Part shown: positions 8,242-16,539 of the stretch, in pieces
Position numbering within the stretch: position 1 is the stretch's first letter
Layout of the letters: every line of letters starts with the position of its first letter
DNA from: JAMQKA01 sp043951865
GTDB lineage: Bacteria; Bacteroidota; Rhodothermia; Balneolales; Balneolaceae
Assembly (NCBI RefSeq): GCF_043951865.1
Contig: NZ_JBINJF010000001.1
Span: forward strand, 248,001-312,000
DNA length: 64,000 bases
Direction: 5' to 3'
The notes under the pieces: model-generated
Database searches by the model: none
Seen by the model: only the letters and a program-made list of their open reading frames with translations
What the model was told of the DNA's origin: nothing
Translations under genes and position numbers: made by a program

Positions 8242-9000
8242 ATGTCGACTACTTTGGATGTAACAGCTTATGAGCACATTCTAACGGCCACCATTCAGCG
8301 CCCCAAGGCGATGAATGCCATCAATTTTGAGCTTATGGACGAGCTCGAAAGGGTGTTAGATCATCTTGAAAACAGTCGGATGCGTGCATTTGTCCTTACC
8401 GGGGCCGGCAGGGATCTCTTTGTTTCGGGAGGAGATCTCAAGGAATTTCACGGGATCAAATCAGCAGATGAAGCCGAACAGATGGCGCGCCGCATGGGGG
8501 CCATACTCAAACGGATCGAACGGCTGCCCTGCTGGACCATCGCTTCCATCAATGGTTCAACCTACGGCGGCGGGTGGGAGCTTATGCTCGCTTTTGACTT
8601 CCGGATCGCCTCCGCTGATGCCACATTCCATTTTAGCCAGGGAAAATTCTACCTGCCGCCCGGCTGGGGCGGACTTACGCGACTGGTGGAAAAAGTCGGA
8701 CGTTCAACAGCCCTGCGCTGGCTGGCCGAAACAGCAGAAATCGATGCGGGAAAAGCGTTGAATTACGGCTTGATTGACCGCCTTTGCCCTCCCGACGAAC
8801 GGACAGAAAAGACGTATGACTGGGCGAAAGAAATGTGTAAAAATGATCGCGATTACATAAAAACGCTAAAACAGGGGGCCCTTGCTTTCTCCGAAGCTCG
8901 ATGGAAAGCCATCGAGCAGGAAATACAGCCGTTTGCCCGGCTTTGGGAAGATGAGCGTCACCATACGCGTGTAGAAAAGTTTTTGAATAAAAAAGACTAG
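8242..9000 (+). CDS. Enoyl-CoA hydratase/isomerase family protein
   Basis: A 252-residue crotonase-fold protein. Early motifs RPKAMNAINFELMDEL and SGGDLKEF are normal, and the oxyanion-hole segment STYGGGWELMLAFDF has the first catalytic glutamate (E113). The second glutamate, expected in the 'PE' two residues before the G-x-x-PG-x-GG loop, appears replaced by Q133 in FSQGKFYLPPGWGG. Canonical hydration needs both residues, so the actual reaction may be an isomerase, decarboxylase or hydrolase reaction of this superfamily. The gene is monocistronic, divergent from cysH, and ends just before a bidirectional hairpin. Confidence 0.8.
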   Translation: MSTTLDVTAYEHILTATIQRPKAMNAINFELMDELERVLDHLENSRMRAFVLTGAGRDLFVSGGDLKEFHGIKSADEAEQMARRMGAILKRIERLPCWTIASINGSTYGGGWELMLAFDFRIASADATFHFSQGKFYLPPGWGGLTRLVEKVGRSTALRWLAETAEIDAGKALNYGLIDRLCPPDERTEKTYDWAKEMCKNDRDYIKTLKQGALAFSEARWKAIEQEIQPFARLWEDERHHTRVEKFLNKKD

Positions 9001-9005
9001 GAAAA

Positions 9006-9038
9006 AGACCTCCAAGGTTTTGGAAACCTTGGAGGTCT
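9006..9038. terminator. Perfect 15-bp palindrome, probable bidirectional terminator
   Basis: AGACCTCCAAGGTTT, a 3-base spacer, and the exact inverse form a perfect 15-bp stem. It starts five bases after the stop of the crotonase gene. The same theme (GACCTnCCAGG...CCTGGCAGGTC) recurs at 45029-45059 between another pair of converging genes. There is no strong T-run, so termination activity is inferred from position. Confidence 0.6.
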
Positions 9039-9040
9039 CT

Positions 9041-9303
9041 AAGACAGTTAGCGTGGCCACTTCCCGAGCATCACTAAATGGAGTAGGCTTATCATTCACA
9101 TCAGCCTGCCAAAATGTAAAAACAATTCCTAACAATACTTGATCTGGGCCTGTAATGGTAACCTCGGGTTCAGGTGGTGCAATATTGTAAGACCCGGGTT
9201 TACTGGCAATAGTATAAGCAACTTCTGCATTTCCCGGTGAGGTTGGTCGTCATCCCGGATCGTTGCCCGGCAAGATAGTAAAATCATAAACAAAGTAATT
9301 TAA
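9041..9303 (-). pseudogene. Remnant of a beta-sandwich-like protein
   Basis: Read leftward, the strand codes for protein-like text with one interrupting stop at 9250-9252. The upstream part reads YFVYDFTILPGNDPG; after the stop come SPGNAEVAYTIASKPGSY, then APPEPEVTITGPDQV and FTFWQADVNDKPTPFSD. The proline-rich EVTITGP style resembles repeated Ig-like or cell-surface domains of Bacteroidota. No start codon or signal peptide is present and both ends run into other features. I regard it as a decayed gene fragment; coding origin is inferred only from composition. Confidence 0.35.
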
Positions 9304-9314
9304 CCCTCAGACAG

Positions 9315-10595
9315 CTACCTGTTGCTCTGCGTGCTATCTACTTTTTGCCGCAGCTTCATCTCGGCTTCGTAGCGTTTGTTCTTGCGCATCAGCTCCAGCT
9401 TCATGGTGTCTCCCTCCTCAAATTCACGCATCAGGGCCTGGGCGTGCATCTGGCTGTGCACCCGGTTGTCGCCAATTTTCAGGATGATATCTCCCGGCAT
9501 TATTCCCGCTTCGTAGGCCGGGCCATCCTTGTTTACGCTGGTCACCAGCAGCCCCATAATGGCGGGCAGGTTGTACTGGGCTGCAATGCGATAGGTCATG
9601 GGCGTCGTCTCAAAACCGGGATTGTAGCTGAGTTTCACCTCCCCGGATCGCGACAACTGGTCAATAATTTTTTCCACACGGTTGCTGGGAATCGCAAATC
9701 CGAGTCCCACATTCCCGCCACTGGTTCCCCCGGTATAGATGAAGGTGTTCACCCCGATTACTTCACCCTGGCTGTTCACGAGCGGTCCCCCGGAATTTCC
9801 GCGGTTGATGGCGGCATCCGTTTGAATCATATCCATATAGACGCGTGGTTCGTTCGGATCTGGCCGAAAATCGCGCCGCGTGGCACTGACCACACCCACC
9901 GTTACCGAAGGCTGGGCCGCCTCAAAAAGGCCGAATGGATTGCCAATAGCTATACTCCATTCCCCCACCATCACCTGGTCGGAGTCCCCGAAATTCATAT
10001 GCGGAAATTCGCGGTCAGACTGTATTTTCAGCAGGGCCAGGTCCGCCAGCTCATCGGAGCCCAGCAGCTTGGCCTCGTGCTGGGAGCCATCGGGCAGCGA
10101 CACCACTATTTTCTTGGCATTTTGGCCGGCCACATGCTCGTTGGTCACCACAAGCCCGTCTTTACTGATGATAAAACCGGAGCCCATGCTGTTGAATTCC
10201 CGCTCCTGCGGGGCCAGGAAAAAACCGTAGAACTCGTCAAACGCCAGCCGGCGCCCGCCCTGCACCACTTCGGTTACCGTAATACTTACTACGGCCGGGC
10301 TCACCTCACGCACCGTTCGCGTAATGGCATTATGGCGCGATGCATAAACTGTGGAATCCACCTGTTGGGGTGTCAGTGTGTTCGAACCGGCAGGCCGACT
10401 TCCCCCGGTCCCGGTCGGAACAGCCGTCGTTCCCGCAGCAATCGTCTGCATTTTTTGGGGACTGCTATCCTGAACTGACTGTACCGTTTCCTTCTGTGCA
10501 CCCGGGGCAGGCTCCTGGCCTTTTTGAGGCTGACATGCTATAAAAGAAAATATCAACAGGTATACAGCAGGTGTAATGAACAGGGTTCGTACCAT
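9315..10595 (-). CDS. HtrA/Deg family serine protease, probable lipoprotein
   Basis: A 426-residue periplasmic quality-control protease when started at the ATG at 10593-10595. The longer frame reaching 10763 would overlap the DHH gene, and only the internal start yields an export signal (VRTLFITPAVYLLIFSFIAC, with a lipobox-like cysteine at about residue 22). The trypsin-like triad is intact: H154 in VTNEHVAG, D185 in ELADLALLKI and S268 in NRGNSGGPL. A single PDZ domain fills the last 110 residues (GIMPGDIILKIGDN). A Gln/Thr/Ser/Pro-rich linker separates anchor and protease. It begins 17 bases after the DHH gene ends and may be cotranscribed. Confidence 0.9.
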   Translation of the reverse strand: MVRTLFITPAVYLLIFSFIACQPQKGQEPAPGAQKETVQSVQDSSPQKMQTIAAGTTAVPTGTGGSRPAGSNTLTPQQVDSTVYASRHNAITRTVREVSPAVVSITVTEVVQGGRRLAFDEFYGFFLAPQEREFNSMGSGFIISKDGLVVTNEHVAGQNAKKIVVSLPDGSQHEAKLLGSDELADLALLKIQSDREFPHMNFGDSDQVMVGEWSIAIGNPFGLFEAAQPSVTVGVVSATRRDFRPDPNEPRVYMDMIQTDAAINRGNSGGPLVNSQGEVIGVNTFIYTGGTSGGNVGLGFAIPSNRVEKIIDQLSRSGEVKLSYNPGFETTPMTYRIAAQYNLPAIMGLLVTSVNKDGPAYEAGIMPGDIILKIGDNRVHSQMHAQALMREFEEGDTMKLELMRKNKRYEAEMKLRQKVDSTQSNR

Positions 10596-10611
10596 GTCTC
10601 TACCACTTGTT

Positions 10612-11595
10612 TTAGGACTTGTCAATATGTACAAGCTGCTTGGAGCCGATCTCCACCACCTCTTTGATGGTTTTCTCCAGGGGACCGGGGTGCCACGCCC
10701 CCGAGGCTTTTTTGTGCCCTCCACCACCAATTTCGCGCGCCCACTTGTTGACATCCACTTCATTGCTTTTTGAGCGCAGGCTCATCTTCACCCCGTCGCC
10801 CAGCGCCTTGAACAGCACCGCTGCCTTGATACCGGCCACGCTCAGCGGATAGGCCACGAAGCCTTCGGTGTCGTCGTTGGTGGTATTGGTCTGCTCCAGC
10901 ATCTCTTCGGTAACGCACATAATCGCAATTTGATTGTCCTCGTACAGCTCAATAGTTCCAATGGCCATTCCCAGCAGGCGCAACTGGTTGATCGTCTTGT
11001 GCGAAAACACCTTTTCAGCTACCTCATTGGGGCGAAAGCCTCCCAGTCTCAGCAGTTCTGAACTGATATTCAGCGTCTCCGGGGTCACGCTGTCATATTG
11101 GAGCGAGCCGGTATCAGTAAGGATGCCCGTATACAACGCCTTTGCCGCCTGCTCATCCAGCTGATTGATATCTTGCTGCAAGAAAACGTGAAATATCAGC
11201 TCACAAGTAGAAGAGGCCTCCTCCACAGAGATGCTCATATCGAAGCCGTCTTTGGGATCCGGGTGATGATCGATCATAAAGGTGGGCTTGGGATCATCCT
11301 GGATATAATCCGAATAGGTTCCAAACCGGGGGGGAGAGTTCCCGTCAACCAATACAAAGGCCTCGCACTCTTTCAGCTCCTTTTCTTCCGGTTTCTGAAT
11401 CTTATAGAATTCGGTAAGCCATTCCAGATTCATCGGCACGGGGTCGTCATTAAATGCATACGCCTTGATACCATTTTTTTCCAGCCAGAGACACATTGCG
11501 ATTTGCGATCCAATACAATCTCCATCAGGACGTATATGGGAAAAGACCCCCACCGTTTGATACTCTTGTAACCTCTGTATCAGTTTTTTAAACAT
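10612..11595 (-). CDS. DHH/DHHA1 phosphoesterase, NrnA-type oligoribonuclease/pAp phosphatase
   Basis: A 327-residue protein if started at the ATG at 11593-11595, where the family's N-terminal helix begins (MFKKLIQRLQEY). An upstream ATG at 11646 adds 17 unlikely residues. The DHH domain has HIRPDGDCIGS (DxD metal site), VLVDGNSPPRFG and the name-giving MIDHHPD. The C-terminal DHHA1 domain has GGGGHKKASGAW. NrnA enzymes degrade 2-5 nt RNA and dephosphorylate pAp, which arises in sulfate assimilation. Several family members are cyclic-dinucleotide phosphodiesterases, so the exact substrate is open. It sits upstream of htrA on the same strand. Confidence 0.85.
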   Translation of the reverse strand: MFKKLIQRLQEYQTVGVFSHIRPDGDCIGSQIAMCLWLEKNGIKAYAFNDDPVPMNLEWLTEFYKIQKPEEKELKECEAFVLVDGNSPPRFGTYSDYIQDDPKPTFMIDHHPDPKDGFDMSISVEEASSTCELIFHVFLQQDINQLDEQAAKALYTGILTDTGSLQYDSVTPETLNISSELLRLGGFRPNEVAEKVFSHKTINQLRLLGMAIGTIELYEDNQIAIMCVTEEMLEQTNTTNDDTEGFVAYPLSVAGIKAAVLFKALGDGVKMSLRSKSNEVDVNKWAREIGGGGHKKASGAWHPGPLEKTIKEVVEIGSKQLVHIDKS

Positions 11596-11762
11596 GCTGC
11601 AAATAGTCGTAAATGGAAGAAAAATAAGCTTATTAAAAAAAGGCATTGCCTTGAAGAAAGCAATTATTTTTACCCCTTAAATATTCACTTGTCTCCTGTA
11701 TTTTACGACGAGAACTGTGCTTAAACTCGTTTATTTTACAACAACGCTAAAAAAACACCTCT

Positions 11763-12398
11763 ATGAAGGGACTTGTACTTTGCAACGGACTTCCTCCAAA
11801 ACCGTCGCTGCTGGAAAGCTATCTGCGGGAATCGTCGCTTTTTATTGCTGCTGACGGAGGCGGCAACACTGCGCGAAAGCTCGGGTTCGCTCCCGACCTG
11901 GTGGTAGGCGATCTCGACAGTTTTACCCCCAGCCCGGATGATGATTTCGAGGTGATTAAAGATCCGGACCAAAATACCAACGATCTGGAAAAAGCACTGG
12001 ATCTGGCCGCCGAACGAGGGATATCACACGTTACCGTGCTGGGTGTTACCGGCCAGCGAATTGACCAGACCCTCAAAAACCTTTCGGTTCTCAAGCGATA
12101 TGACAGCCGGTTCGAGTCTCTCGTCTTTGAAGATCACTTCGGGCAGGTCTTTCTGCTGCCCCGCTCCTTCTCCACTGAACTTGCTCCTGGCACCACCGTG
12201 TCGCTGTTTCCGTTGTCCGGTCGCGTGGAGGGCATACGCACAAAGGGCTTAAAATACCCGCTGCAGAACGACTTTCTGGAAAACGGCGTGCGCGACGGAT
12301 CTTCCAACAGGGTGGTCTCCTCTCCTGTTACAATTGAATACCAGACGGGTGACCTGTTGATATTTATTGCCGGCGACGAAACAATGGAGGAGTTCTAA
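11763..12398 (+). CDS. thiN: Thiamine diphosphokinase
   Basis: A 211-residue enzyme that converts thiamine to thiamine pyrophosphate. The family motifs are ordered as usual: LFIAADGGGNTARKLG (12-40), PDLVVGDLDSF (about 45-56) and DQNTNDLEKAL (about 66-78), which bind ATP and magnesium. Then come VLGVTGQRIDQTL and, in the C-terminal half, SLFPLSGRVEGIRTKGLKY and the GSSNRV turn. It is not in the riboswitch-controlled operon at 23-29 kb and no TPP element precedes it. It handles salvage of free thiamine and is followed 100 bases later by a sodium symporter that might supply a substrate. Confidence 0.92.
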   Translation: MKGLVLCNGLPPKPSLLESYLRESSLFIAADGGGNTARKLGFAPDLVVGDLDSFTPSPDDDFEVIKDPDQNTNDLEKALDLAAERGISHVTVLGVTGQRIDQTLKNLSVLKRYDSRFESLVFEDHFGQVFLLPRSFSTELAPGTTVSLFPLSGRVEGIRTKGLKYPLQNDFLENGVRDGSSNRVVSSPVTIEYQTGDLLIFIAGDETMEEF

Positions 12399-12499
12399 CC
12401 CGGATTTCTCCACCAAAAAATTTCTTCCTCGGTGCGTTGAAGCATGATCCCCAAAGGAATATCTTTGGACCGGCACAATCCCTAACCAACTAGGTACCC

Positions 12500-13891
12500 T
12501 TGACGGAACTCCAATTTACCGCGCTGGACTGGCTGCTGCTGTTTTCCTACTTTGGCCTGCTCATTTACCTGAGCTGGCAGAAAGACTGGGACAAGCAGGA
12601 CGAGGAGGGATTTCTGCTTTCCGGCCGAAAAATGACGCTGCCGGCTTTTGTGGCCACGCTCGTTTCCACCTGGTATGGCGGTATCCTGGGCGTGGGAGAA
12701 TACAGCTACCAGTACGGTATTTCCCAATGGCTTCTGTTCGGATTTCCCTTTTATGTGTTTTCCGCCCTTTTTGCTGTATTCCTGGCTGGGAAAATACGTC
12801 TCAACAGGGCGCTGTCCATTCCCGAGGCGATAGGCCACACATATGGAGCAACGGCCGGTCGATTTTCCGCCGTACCCATTTTTGTGCTTGTCAGTCCCGC
12901 CCCCTACATCCTGATGCTCGGACTGCTCTTCCAGTACATGACCGGCGGCAGCGGCAACTTTTTATGGTATGCGGCCGTCATTGCACTGTTCTCGGTAGCT
13001 TATGTCAGTTTTGGCGGATTCAAGGCCGTCGTACGGACCGATATCCTCCAGGTTGTACTCATGTTTGGCGGTTTTATCCTGCTTCTCCTGTTCGCCTTTC
13101 AGGAGTTTGGCTTTATCGGCGAACTCTGGAGGAAGGTCCCTGACACCCACCGCGATATCACCGGGGGGCACGATCTCCAATACATTTTGGTCTGGTTTTT
13201 TATCGCGCTGTGGACGTTTGTAGATCCCAGTTTCCACCAGCGGGCCGCCGCAGCCGAGTCGCCGGAAACCGCCAAAAAGGGAATTTTCGTATCGATCCTG
13301 CTGTGGTCCCTTTTCGATTTCCTGACGATGTTCAGCGGCATGTACGGCTGGGCCATACTGGGAGCGCACCTGGGAGAACCGATAATGGTGTATCCCTACC
13401 TGGCCAACGAGATTCTACCACTGGGTATCAAGGGACTCTTTTTTCTGGCCCTGCTGGCCTCCATCATGTCTACCATGGACAGTTACCTGTTTCTCTCCGG
13501 GCAAACCCTGGGGCGTGATTTCCTGGCCAACTATTTCCCCGAAACGCCCAATAACCGGCTTACGCGCCTCAGCGTGTTGATAGCGGCCATACTCGGCATT
13601 TTGTTGATTATACTCTACCCGAGCGTCATCGACTTGTGGTACGTGATCGGATCTGTCATGATTCCGGGCCTGCTGATCCCCGTGCTCGGGGTTTACCTGC
13701 CGCTGTTCAAGCTTAACCGCCGGATAGTGCTGCCAACCATGATCACCAGTATTCTCGTGTCTCTTTTCTGGCTGGCAATGGGCACCATCTATAACCAGGA
13801 ACCCTATTCCTATACGTTCTGGGGAATTGAACCCTTTTATCCCGGGCTGCTGACCAGCTTCCTGTTTTGGCTCGTTGGCAGGATAAGATAG
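12500..13891 (+). CDS. Sodium:solute symporter (SSS family)
   Basis: A 463-residue integral membrane transporter with about 12-13 hydrophobic segments. SSS features include the N-terminal helix LDWLLLFSYFGLLIYLSW, the 'GRKMTLPAFVATLVSTWYGGILGVGEY' region (sodium-site helix), and LGIKGLFFLALLASIMSTMDSYLFLSG with the serine/threonine-rich 'MSTMDS' helix. An in-frame TAG at 12491-12493 and the lack of an early ATG make TTG 12500 the likely start. The substrate cannot be read from sequence. Its position behind thiN raises the possibility of thiamine or a precursor, which is only a neighbourhood argument. Confidence 0.88.
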   Translation: MTELQFTALDWLLLFSYFGLLIYLSWQKDWDKQDEEGFLLSGRKMTLPAFVATLVSTWYGGILGVGEYSYQYGISQWLLFGFPFYVFSALFAVFLAGKIRLNRALSIPEAIGHTYGATAGRFSAVPIFVLVSPAPYILMLGLLFQYMTGGSGNFLWYAAVIALFSVAYVSFGGFKAVVRTDILQVVLMFGGFILLLLFAFQEFGFIGELWRKVPDTHRDITGGHDLQYILVWFFIALWTFVDPSFHQRAAAAESPETAKKGIFVSILLWSLFDFLTMFSGMYGWAILGAHLGEPIMVYPYLANEILPLGIKGLFFLALLASIMSTMDSYLFLSGQTLGRDFLANYFPETPNNRLTRLSVLIAAILGILLIILYPSVIDLWYVIGSVMIPGLLIPVLGVYLPLFKLNRRIVLPTMITSILVSLFWLAMGTIYNQEPYSYTFWGIEPFYPGLLTSFLFWLVGRIR

Positions 13892-14061
13892 TAATAGGAT
13901 AAAGCCGACATTCAAGTAACCGCATTCAAAACCGCGGGTTATCCATCATAATCCGGGATTTCGAATATGCCGCCAAACAGGTACAGAAAAAAACAGCGGC
14001 TTGGCAAATTTTTTAAAAAATAATCTCAGCCTGGAATAAATCAGAAGATGGGATTTGAATA

Positions 14062-14343
14062 CTATGTGCTCTTGAGGATGTGCCCGAGATTCAACTTGTG
14101 GATTGGAATCAGGTATTTCATGGAGAGCGCGTCTTTCTGGATGTTGAGCAGCCCCGTTCCGCGAAAGTCAACCACGGCCAGCCCGTCCATACAGCGAACC
14201 ACCTCTCCGATACCGTAAAATTCCGGGCAGGGTCCATAATATACCAGATCACCCAGCTGAATATTGTTTTTGGCTCTCCGGTGAAACGGAAGAATCACTG
14301 GTAGACGATCGAGTCGATATGATAATCGTTGATTTGCTCCCAT
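14062..14343 (-). CDS. Small conserved-looking protein in the porX-tsaE operon
   Basis: A 93-residue reading frame, last in the leftward porX-tsaE-x series and 20 bases after tsaE. I do not recognise a named family. The core (about residues 28-82: IQLGDLVYYGPCPEFYGIGEVVRCMDGLAVVDF and the IPIHKL tail) has alternating strands and the 'GDLV..G..G.V' pattern of small SH3-like or KOW-like barrels. The first 25 residues are basic and may include untranslated sequence, since no better start is marked. No signal peptide or membrane segment. Codon pattern and position make it likely real. Confidence 0.6.
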   Translation of the reverse strand: MGANQRLSYRLDRLPVILPFHRRAKNNIQLGDLVYYGPCPEFYGIGEVVRCMDGLAVVDFRGTGLLNIQKDALSMKYLIPIHKLNLGHILKST

Positions 14344-14363
14344 AAGAGCCTAAATATAGCCAA

Positions 14364-14792
14364 TTATTTTTTTTCGTTGCCAAATATAAATTTTCTTTCC
14401 CGGGGGCCCAGGGGCTCAATATTTATCCATCGGGAATGTGCGGGGATGAGTGGACGTATTTTTTCAGGCCACTCAATTACCGAAACGCCCTCTCTATAAA
14501 AATATTCTTCGGCACCAATTTCAAGCGCTTCCTCCGGGTTTTCCATGCGATAACAGTCGAAATGAAAAATAGGAAGGGTTCCGTCATATTCGTGGATCAG
14601 GGTATAAGTGGGAGAGAGCACTTCCCGGGGGTCCACCCCAAAAAAACCCGCCATTCCCTTTACAAACTGGGTTTTCCCCGCTCCCAGGGGCCCCTGGAGA
14701 CAGACAACATCCCCGGCCGCCAGCTGTTTTGCATACCGCCCGGCCAGTTCGCGGGTCTCTTCTTCCGAAGTTGTTACCACTTCTGTTTCCAT
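14364..14792 (-). CDS. tsaE: tRNA threonylcarbamoyladenosine biosynthesis ATPase TsaE
   Basis: A 142-residue P-loop ATPase that works with TsaD and TsaB to make t6A37 in ANN-decoding tRNAs. The Walker A motif GPLGAGKTQFVKG is at about 35-47. The family motifs SPTYTLIHEYDG, IFHFDCYRM and VIEWPEKI follow at the usual spacing. The length is typical (about 135-160). It starts four bases after porX ends. As far as I recall, the porX-tsaE adjacency is common in Bacteroidota. Confidence 0.95.
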   Translation of the reverse strand: METEVVTTSEEETRELAGRYAKQLAAGDVVCLQGPLGAGKTQFVKGMAGFFGVDPREVLSPTYTLIHEYDGTLPIFHFDCYRMENPEEALEIGAEEYFYREGVSVIEWPEKIRPLIPAHSRWINIEPLGPRERKFIFGNEKK

Positions 14793-14796
14793 CGGA

Positions 14797-16350
14797 TTAC
14801 AGCGTTGACCGTGGCCTCAGGGTTGCGATAGGCAAAATCATCTCTTCCATGCTCGCTCCGCCATGCAGAAAAGTATCGCGATAGCGATTCTGGTACCGGT
14901 GATAGTTGGTGGGGTAAACAAAATAATAATCCTCCTTGGCGATAATATAATTATTGACCAGTTTGGGAGTCGGTAGCTTGTAGGAGTTGGGATCATCGAT
15001 AAAGATCGCGGCACTCTCCTCGGCTTTGAGATTCCGCCCGTATTTGTATCGCAGGTTGGTGGAGGTATCTTTATCCCCGAACACCTTGGTATCCCGCAGG
15101 GCCCGTACCGCCCCGTGATCGCTGGTAATGACAATGACCACCTCTTCTTCCGAAAGCTCTTTCAGGATACGCAGAAGCGAGGAGTGCTGAAACCAGGTGC
15201 GCGTCAGGGACCGGAAGGCGGGTACGTCGGGGGCGATCTCCTTGAGGACCTCCGAGTCTGACCGCGAATGGACCAGCGTATCCACAAAATTATAGACAAA
15301 TGTACTCAGCGGCGACTGCGTGTAGTTATGAATGCGGTCGGCGATTTTCTGGCCCTCTTCCGCATTCAGAATTTTTTCATACTTAAAATTCAGGTTCATG
15401 CTTTGCCGCCCGAGCTGGCGCTCCAGCAGTTCATGCTCGAACTGGTTGAGCGAACTTTCATTATCGCCCTGCTCCCACAGTTCCGGGTAGATCTCCTCGA
15501 TCTCCAGCGGGAACAGACCTGAAAAAATTGCGTTGCGCGAGTAGGGCGTGGCGGTGGGCAGAATGGAGTAGTAAAAGTCGGTATCGATGCTGTAAAAGTC
15601 GGTCAGCAAACTTTCAAACACGAGCCACTGGTCGTAGCGCATGCAGTCGATCACAAAAAAGAGCGTCGTTTGATCGTTTTCCACATGGGGGAGCACGTAC
15701 TCGGGCAGGATATCCACCGAAAGCGCCGGGCGTTGCGGTGTCTGCTGCTCCAGCCAGGGACGGTATGCCTGCTGGATATATTTCCCAAATTCCCGGTTGG
15801 CCTCCTGGTACTGGTCGGTCAGGACCTGGCGGAGCGATTCCTCGCTGCCTTCCAGGTCGATTTCCCACCGCGTTAACTGCTGGTAGATATTTATCCACTC
15901 CTCCCAGCCGGTATCCTCGCGGATACGCGCCGAAATTTTATTGAAATTGCGGAGATAGGACTGTGCAAATTTTTCATTGCGAATCCGCTTGCGTTCCAGA
16001 ATCCGCTTTACGGTAAGCAGAATCTGGTTGGGATTGACCGGCTTGATCAGGTAATCCGATATCTTGCCGCCGATGGCGTCTTCCATAATCGACTCTTCCT
16101 CGCTCTTCGTGATCATGACCACCGGCAGCGAAGGTTGCGACCGTTTTATTTTATCCAGCGTGGCCAGCCCGTCCATGCCGGGCATCTGTTCATCCAGGAA
16201 GACGATATCAAAGATTCGCTCCTTGATTAATGTGACGGCGTCGCTCCCGTTCGTAACCGGAACAATTTCAAAGCCTTTGTTTTCAAGAAAAATGATATGG
16301 GGTTTCAGCTGATCGATCTCGTCATCAGCCCAGAGAATACGATTCGACAT
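14797..16350 (-). CDS. porX: PorX, T9SS response regulator with PglZ domain
   Basis: A 517-residue two-part signalling protein when started at MSNRILWADDEID; a longer frame from 16389 adds 13 residues before the receiver strand. The receiver domain (1-120) has acidic residues D9-D10-E11, phosphoacceptor D53 in FLDEQMPG and the conserved lysine in MITKSEEES. A helical linker (about 125-200) follows. The C-terminal PglZ/alkaline-phosphatase-superfamily domain shows FFVIDCMRYDQW and ITSDHGAVRA, which carry its zinc ligands. PorX controls T9SS genes and in some species cleaves cyclic and linear oligonucleotides. It leads the operon with tsaE and a small gene. Confidence 0.93.
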   Translation of the reverse strand: MSNRILWADDEIDQLKPHIIFLENKGFEIVPVTNGSDAVTLIKERIFDIVFLDEQMPGMDGLATLDKIKRSQPSLPVVMITKSEEESIMEDAIGGKISDYLIKPVNPNQILLTVKRILERKRIRNEKFAQSYLRNFNKISARIREDTGWEEWINIYQQLTRWEIDLEGSEESLRQVLTDQYQEANREFGKYIQQAYRPWLEQQTPQRPALSVDILPEYVLPHVENDQTTLFFVIDCMRYDQWLVFESLLTDFYSIDTDFYYSILPTATPYSRNAIFSGLFPLEIEEIYPELWEQGDNESSLNQFEHELLERQLGRQSMNLNFKYEKILNAEEGQKIADRIHNYTQSPLSTFVYNFVDTLVHSRSDSEVLKEIAPDVPAFRSLTRTWFQHSSLLRILKELSEEEVVIVITSDHGAVRALRDTKVFGDKDTSTNLRYKYGRNLKAEESAAIFIDDPNSYKLPTPKLVNNYIIAKEDYYFVYPTNYHRYQNRYRDTFLHGGASMEEMILPIATLRPRSTL

Positions 16351-16539
16351 CGAACATCTTTTTTTAAGCTTTCGGATGCAGCACCACACCCACGTTTATT
16401 TAACCTTTCGAATATAACGTGTTTTTGGGTGAAGTGTGACGGGAAGACGGAGAAATTGAGGATTTGTTGAAAGGGTGTTTCGCAATGGGTGTTGAGTCGT
16501 GAGCCACGCGTTTACTTGCTTGTTTTTATTTTAAAAACG

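Noticed and set aside
9345..10478. Plus-strand frame of 377 codons opposite htrA
   Set aside because: Shadow of the protease gene; it has many His/Arg/Gly residues typical of an antisense reading, with no motif.
10596..10763. N-terminal extension of the HtrA gene to 10763
   Set aside because: It would overlap the DHH gene in another frame and hide the export signal that begins at 10595.
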